Part shown: piece by piece, positions 4,256 through 6,702 of the stretch
Numbering within the stretch: the first letter of the stretch is position 1
Layout: each line of letters starts with the position of its first letter
From: an uncultured Desulfohalobiaceae bacterium
GTDB taxonomy: Bacteria; Desulfobacterota; Desulfovibrionia; Desulfovibrionales; Desulfonatronovibrionaceae
NCBI GenBank assembly: GCA_913055195.1
Contig: CAJXJU010000068.1
Span: forward strand, 1-6,702
Direction: 5' to 3'
Length of the DNA: 6,702 bases
Program-made: the position numbers and the translations under genes
The notes under the pieces: model-generated
What the model was told of the DNA's origin: nothing
Database searches by the model: none
Seen by the model: the letters and a program-made list of their open reading frames with translations, nothing else

Positions 4256-6016
4256 TCAATCCAGAATTTTAGGTCGAATAAAAATTAACAGTTCCTGGCT
4301 GGCCTCACTATTATATTTATTTTTAAATAACCAGCCCAAAATTGGAATGTCAGCCAGTCCTGGCACTCTTGTCCGGGCTGAACTACTGGCAATTTTCTTA
4401 ACCCCGCCAATAACAATTGTTTCACCGTCATTAACAATCAACTTTGTTTTAACGCTCTTGGTCTCAATATCACTGCCGCCTCCGGCAACAGGACTGTCAT
4501 CACTAATATCAATGTCTAAAATCAATTTACGGTCTGGCGTTACCTGGGGCAAAACAGATAATTTTAATGTGGCCTCCTGATATTGGACAGTTGTGCCTCC
4601 GCTTTGAGACTCAGCAGTGGTGGCGATTTTGGTTCCCTGAATAATTTCAGCCCGCTGGTTATTCAAAGTGATCACGCGCGGAGCTGATATGGTTTTGGAA
4701 ATGTTCCTGGTCTCACCTACTTTCAATTCAGCGTCCAGGGTAAACAAATCTTTCCCCACAACCTTGGCGATCTGCCCTCCCACACTGAAATCAAGGGGAC
4801 CCAGAGCAGGAAAATTAAGCCCGCTGATATTATACTGTTTAAATAGCCTGTCCTGATGAAAATATTCTCCAGTATTGGCAATCCCCCATTTTAAACCCAG
4901 GCTTCGCTTGAAATCATCCGTGGCATAAACAATCCTGGCCTCAATAAGCACCTGCCGCTCTGGCCGATCAAGCTTTTCTATTACTGAACGAATTTGTTCT
5001 AAATTGGACCCGGTATCCTGGACAATTAGTTGATTGGTGCGCTCATCAAAAGTAATTTTGCCTCGTGAAGATAAAAACTCTTTGACCTTTGGTTCAAGCT
5101 GGGCAGCAGTGGCATAATTTATCTGAATATATTCCCTCTTTAATGGCTCCAGACTTTTCATGCTCTCCCTGGCCTTGAGAGCTGCTTCCCTGGCTTTACG
5201 CAATTGTTCTCTCTCTGCCTCCAATTTAGCCGCAGTAGCAATACGCATGATATTGCCCTTTAAGACCATTCCCAGATTTTTCTGTAACAACACCAGGTCC
5301 AGGGCCTGATCCCAGGGAATATCATAAAGCCGCAAAGATATTCTGCCCTTTACATCCTCGTCTATAATCAAATTGTAGTTGGTCATGGCAGCAATCAGCC
5401 TTAAAACATGCTCAATATCCGCGTCCTGCAAATCAATGGAAATCTTTTTGCCAGTATATTTTTTCTTCATTCCAGGCAGCAATGTATTTAGTTCTGGAAG
5501 CTCAGAATCCTGCTCATCTTGTATCCGGCTGACTTTAACCTGATCTTTATCTTTGCTTATAATGCGCCTGCCTTGTTCGCTTGTAAAAAAACATATAGAT
5601 AATCTTGTTTCATCACTATCTATTTTTACAGGAACTTTCTTGTCTATAGCAAAACTAAGCTTAACCCCTCTATTGATATTTTGCACAAATACTGATCTAA
5701 CTTCTGTATTAAACTTATTTAGACGAAAAAGTTTAACATACTCAAGATCAACCTGACATTCAGGAATAAAAAAAATTATTCTCTGAGGGCTGCTTTTCTC
5801 AGATATTATTTCAAATGGCCCTTTACCTTTGAGATAAACGAACAAATTACCTTGCTTGTTGCGCAAAAATTCAATCTCGTTAATTCTGGCTATATTTATA
5901 TTGGTAGAGTCCAGGGCTAATACACCATTTGAAGCATAACTAATCTGAATCAAAAAAATACAAAATACTGAGCAAAGCAGTCTTGTTACAGACAATTTAC
6001 TGCTCATTGCTTTCAT
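4256..6016 (-). CDS. pilQ: Type IV pilus outer-membrane secretin PilQ
   Basis: This 586-residue protein forms the gated outer-membrane ring through which type IV pili extend. Features in order are a signal peptide (hydrophobic core about 10-28, likely cleaved near YASNG), an AMIN-like beta domain (about 38-145), an N0/STN domain (about 190-258, with ISIDLQDADIEHVLRLIA), a charged helical linker (264-292), an N1-type secretin domain (293-350) and the secretin barrel domain (355-586). The barrel includes SAPRVITLNNQRAEIIQGT (444-462) and ends with VPGLADIPILGWLFKNK (551-567) and LLIFIRPKIL. It is shorter than gammaproteobacterial PilQ, with one AMIN-like domain. The start could be Met1 (6016) or Met4 (6007); neither has a clear Shine-Dalgarno sequence. 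Both overlap the end of pilP, which implies translational coupling. The stop lies just past the MITE-like element, and the C-terminus appears intact. Confidence 0.93.
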   Translation of the reverse strand: MKAMSSKLSVTRLLCSVFCIFLIQISYASNGVLALDSTNINIARINEIEFLRNKQGNLFVYLKGKGPFEIISEKSSPQRIIFFIPECQVDLEYVKLFRLNKFNTEVRSVFVQNINRGVKLSFAIDKKVPVKIDSDETRLSICFFTSEQGRRIISKDKDQVKVSRIQDEQDSELPELNTLLPGMKKKYTGKKISIDLQDADIEHVLRLIAAMTNYNLIIDEDVKGRISLRLYDIPWDQALDLVLLQKNLGMVLKGNIMRIATAAKLEAEREQLRKAREAALKARESMKSLEPLKREYIQINYATAAQLEPKVKEFLSSRGKITFDERTNQLIVQDTGSNLEQIRSVIEKLDRPERQVLIEARIVYATDDFKRSLGLKWGIANTGEYFHQDRLFKQYNISGLNFPALGPLDFSVGGQIAKVVGKDLFTLDAELKVGETRNISKTISAPRVITLNNQRAEIIQGTKIATTAESQSGGTTVQYQEATLKLSVLPQVTPDRKLILDIDISDDSPVAGGGSDIETKSVKTKLIVNDGETIVIGGVKKIASSSARTRVPGLADIPILGWLFKNKYNSEASQELLIFIRPKILD

Positions 6017-6551
6017 CTTTATTGGCGTGCAACTTCAATACTATATTCCTTTTTTCTAGTTTGCCAGAAATATTTATCCCTTCTTCTTGAATCAAGACCT
6101 GATCTGACAATATTTTTATAACCCGCCCTCCGCTGCGACCTACCAGAACACCTTTTTTTAAAATAAAACCTTTGCCATCTGGAAGCTCAACCATAGCCAG
6201 AGCATTTTCTGGCTGATCAGCGTACCAGATAATGCCTACAAGTTTGAGCTGTGTAGCTTCAATCTTTTCCAGAGGCGTTAATGCCCGCTTTTTCTTTTCA
6301 GATTGAACAAGCGGCTCTCTTTGCTCCCCTGCCTGAATAAACGGAACAAATGGATCTGGTTTGCCCTCAGGAGAATATTTGTATTTTGGCGCTCTGATCC
6401 ACTCTGGAATTTTTTCCAGTTTTTGAAGTATGTTGTTTTCTGTTGCGTTTTTTGCACTATCTTCTGACAAAGCAACTGAACAAAAAAAAGTAAACAAACA
6501 AATAGCAGAAAACAATGAACAGAAAATTGTCAGAGCTCTAAGTTTGCGCAT
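5997..6551 (-). CDS. pilP: Type IV pilus assembly protein PilP
   Basis: This 184-residue periplasmic protein links the inner-membrane PilN/PilO complex to the secretin PilQ. The N-terminal hydrophobic segment (about 5-28) is a signal sequence. Cys24 sits in TFFC, a poor lipobox, so lipidation as in classical PilP is doubtful and cleavage near VALS is an alternative. The family motifs are YSPEGKPDPFVPF (59-71), TPLEKIEATQLKLVGI (92-107) and the beta-domain stretch LPDGKGFILKKGVLVG (123-138), followed by GGRVIKI. The gene overlaps pilQ by 20 nt (or 11 nt if pilQ starts at Met4). pilO, normally just upstream, does not occur in the 151 bp before the window edge, which is filled with repeats and a candidate promoter. 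No clear Shine-Dalgarno sequence precedes the ATG, which is preceded by TCTAAAAACATT. Confidence 0.88.
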   Translation of the reverse strand: MRKLRALTIFCSLFSAICLFTFFCSVALSEDSAKNATENNILQKLEKIPEWIRAPKYKYSPEGKPDPFVPFIQAGEQREPLVQSEKKKRALTPLEKIEATQLKLVGIIWYADQPENALAMVELPDGKGFILKKGVLVGRSGGRVIKILSDQVLIQEEGINISGKLEKRNIVLKLHANKDESNEQ

Positions 6552-6562
6552 AATGTTTTTAG

Positions 6563-6601
6563 ACTCAACTTTCTAGGTTGAAAAAATATTCAATATTTTC
6601 A
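6563..6601 (-). repeat. 39-bp leader repeat, copy A (pilP-proximal)
   Basis: This copy matches copy B (6649-6687) at 35 of 39 positions in the same orientation. Read on the + strand it begins ACTCAACTTTCT, continues through GGTTGAAAAAAT and ends AATATTTTCA. Read on the minus strand, TCAACC...AGTTGA makes a short stem-like dyad and GAAAGTTGAGTC ends 10 nt before the pilP ATG, the same arm and placement as in the cvpA and hisC leaders. Confidence 0.75.
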
Positions 6602-6605
6602 GTAG

Positions 6606-6634
6606 ATTATAAATTAGGATTGAAAAAATATCCA
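6606..6634 (-). promoter_or_regulatory. Candidate sigma70-type promoter for pilP-pilQ
   Basis: On the minus strand TGGATA (6634-6629, four of six against TTGACA) is followed by a 17-bp spacer and a perfect TATAAT (6611-6606). Transcription would start near 6599, giving a leader of about 50 nt that contains repeat copy A. The promoter lies between the two 39-bp repeats and overlaps a degenerate third unit, as an operator arrangement might. Confidence 0.5.
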
Positions 6635-6640
6635 TTTTCA
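6617..6640 (-). repeat. Degenerate third unit of the leader repeat
   Basis: GGATTGAAAAAATATCCA followed by TTTTCA resembles the second half of copies A and B (GTTGAAAAAAT then TTTTCA), with a short deletion. The TTGAAAAAAT cores of A, this unit and B are 42 and 44 bp apart, so the three form a regular, roughly four-helical-turn array. The unit overlaps the -35 box and spacer of the candidate pilP promoter. Confidence 0.55.
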
Positions 6641-6648
6641 GGAAACGA

Positions 6649-6687
6649 ACTCAACTTTCTGAGTTGAAAAAATGTTTAATATTTTCA
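6649..6687 (-). repeat. 39-bp leader repeat, copy B (pilP-distal)
   Basis: This is the second copy of the 39-bp unit, differing from copy A at four positions. It contains the dyad TCAACT (6651-6656) and AGTTGA (6662-6667) around TTCTG, an A6 tract and AATATTTTCA. It lies upstream of the candidate promoter, roughly at -50 to -90. Confidence 0.75.
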
Positions 6688-6702
6688 ATCAGTTACAGAG
6701 TC

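Noticed and set aside
4242..4580. 112-codon open frame on the + strand opposite the 3' end of pilQ
   Set aside because: It is antisense to the highly conserved secretin domain, lacks a binding site, and its product shows no recognisable motifs.

Overview
This AT-leaning bacterial window holds seven protein-coding genes in a compact layout. The gene set and protein styles point to a low-GC member of the Desulfovibrionales or wider Desulfobacterota (sulfate reducers, old Deltaproteobacteria): a short PilQ with an AMIN-like N-terminus, PilP and PilQ together, hisC overlapping cmk, and cvpA overlapping mazG. The lineage is inferred from gene content; no RNA gene or other phylogenetic marker is present.

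Layout. On the + strand, cvpA (71-643) and mazG (630-1412) form a translationally overlapping pair: a CvpA-family inner-membrane protein and a nucleoside triphosphate pyrophosphohydrolase. They converge on a minus-strand block with only 15 bp between the mazG and cmk stop codons. Reading the minus strand from right to left, the order is pilP (6551-5997), pilQ (6016-4256), a coiled-coil protein with a PD-(D/E)XK nuclease-like C-terminus (4103-3354, DUF3782-like), hisC (3216-2116) and cmk (2123-1428). pilP/pilQ overlap, as do hisC/cmk. The nuclease-like gene stands alone, with a 152-bp spacer upstream and a 137-bp spacer downstream.

How the genes work together. PilP and PilQ are the inner-membrane-linked periplasmic protein and outer-membrane secretin of the type IV pilus machine. 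HisC (histidine biosynthesis) and Cmk (CMP/dCMP phosphorylation) are housekeeping enzymes that share a transcript. CvpA and MazG are membrane and nucleotide-housekeeping functions. The DUF3782-like gene has no evident link to its neighbours and looks like an inserted cassette.

The most interesting content is between the genes. (1) A dyad-symmetric element with the arm GAAAGTTGAGT lies 10-16 nt before the start codons of cvpA, hisC and pilP, the first genes of three separate groups. (2) The pilP leader has two 39-bp direct repeats (35/39 identical), with a degenerate third unit between them, on either side of and overlapping a good sigma70-type promoter. (3) The nuclease-like gene is bracketed by two related noncoding elements that share the same start (GTCTGCAAAAAGT), a middle block (GGGGACGG) and the same end (GGCGACTC). 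The copy next to pilQ has MITE-like terminal inverted repeats. (4) The nuclease-like gene has an internal array of 21-bp coding repeats, including three identical tandem copies. No tRNA, rRNA, CRISPR array, complete insertion sequence or convincing intrinsic terminator was found, and no stretch over 300 bp lacks a gene.
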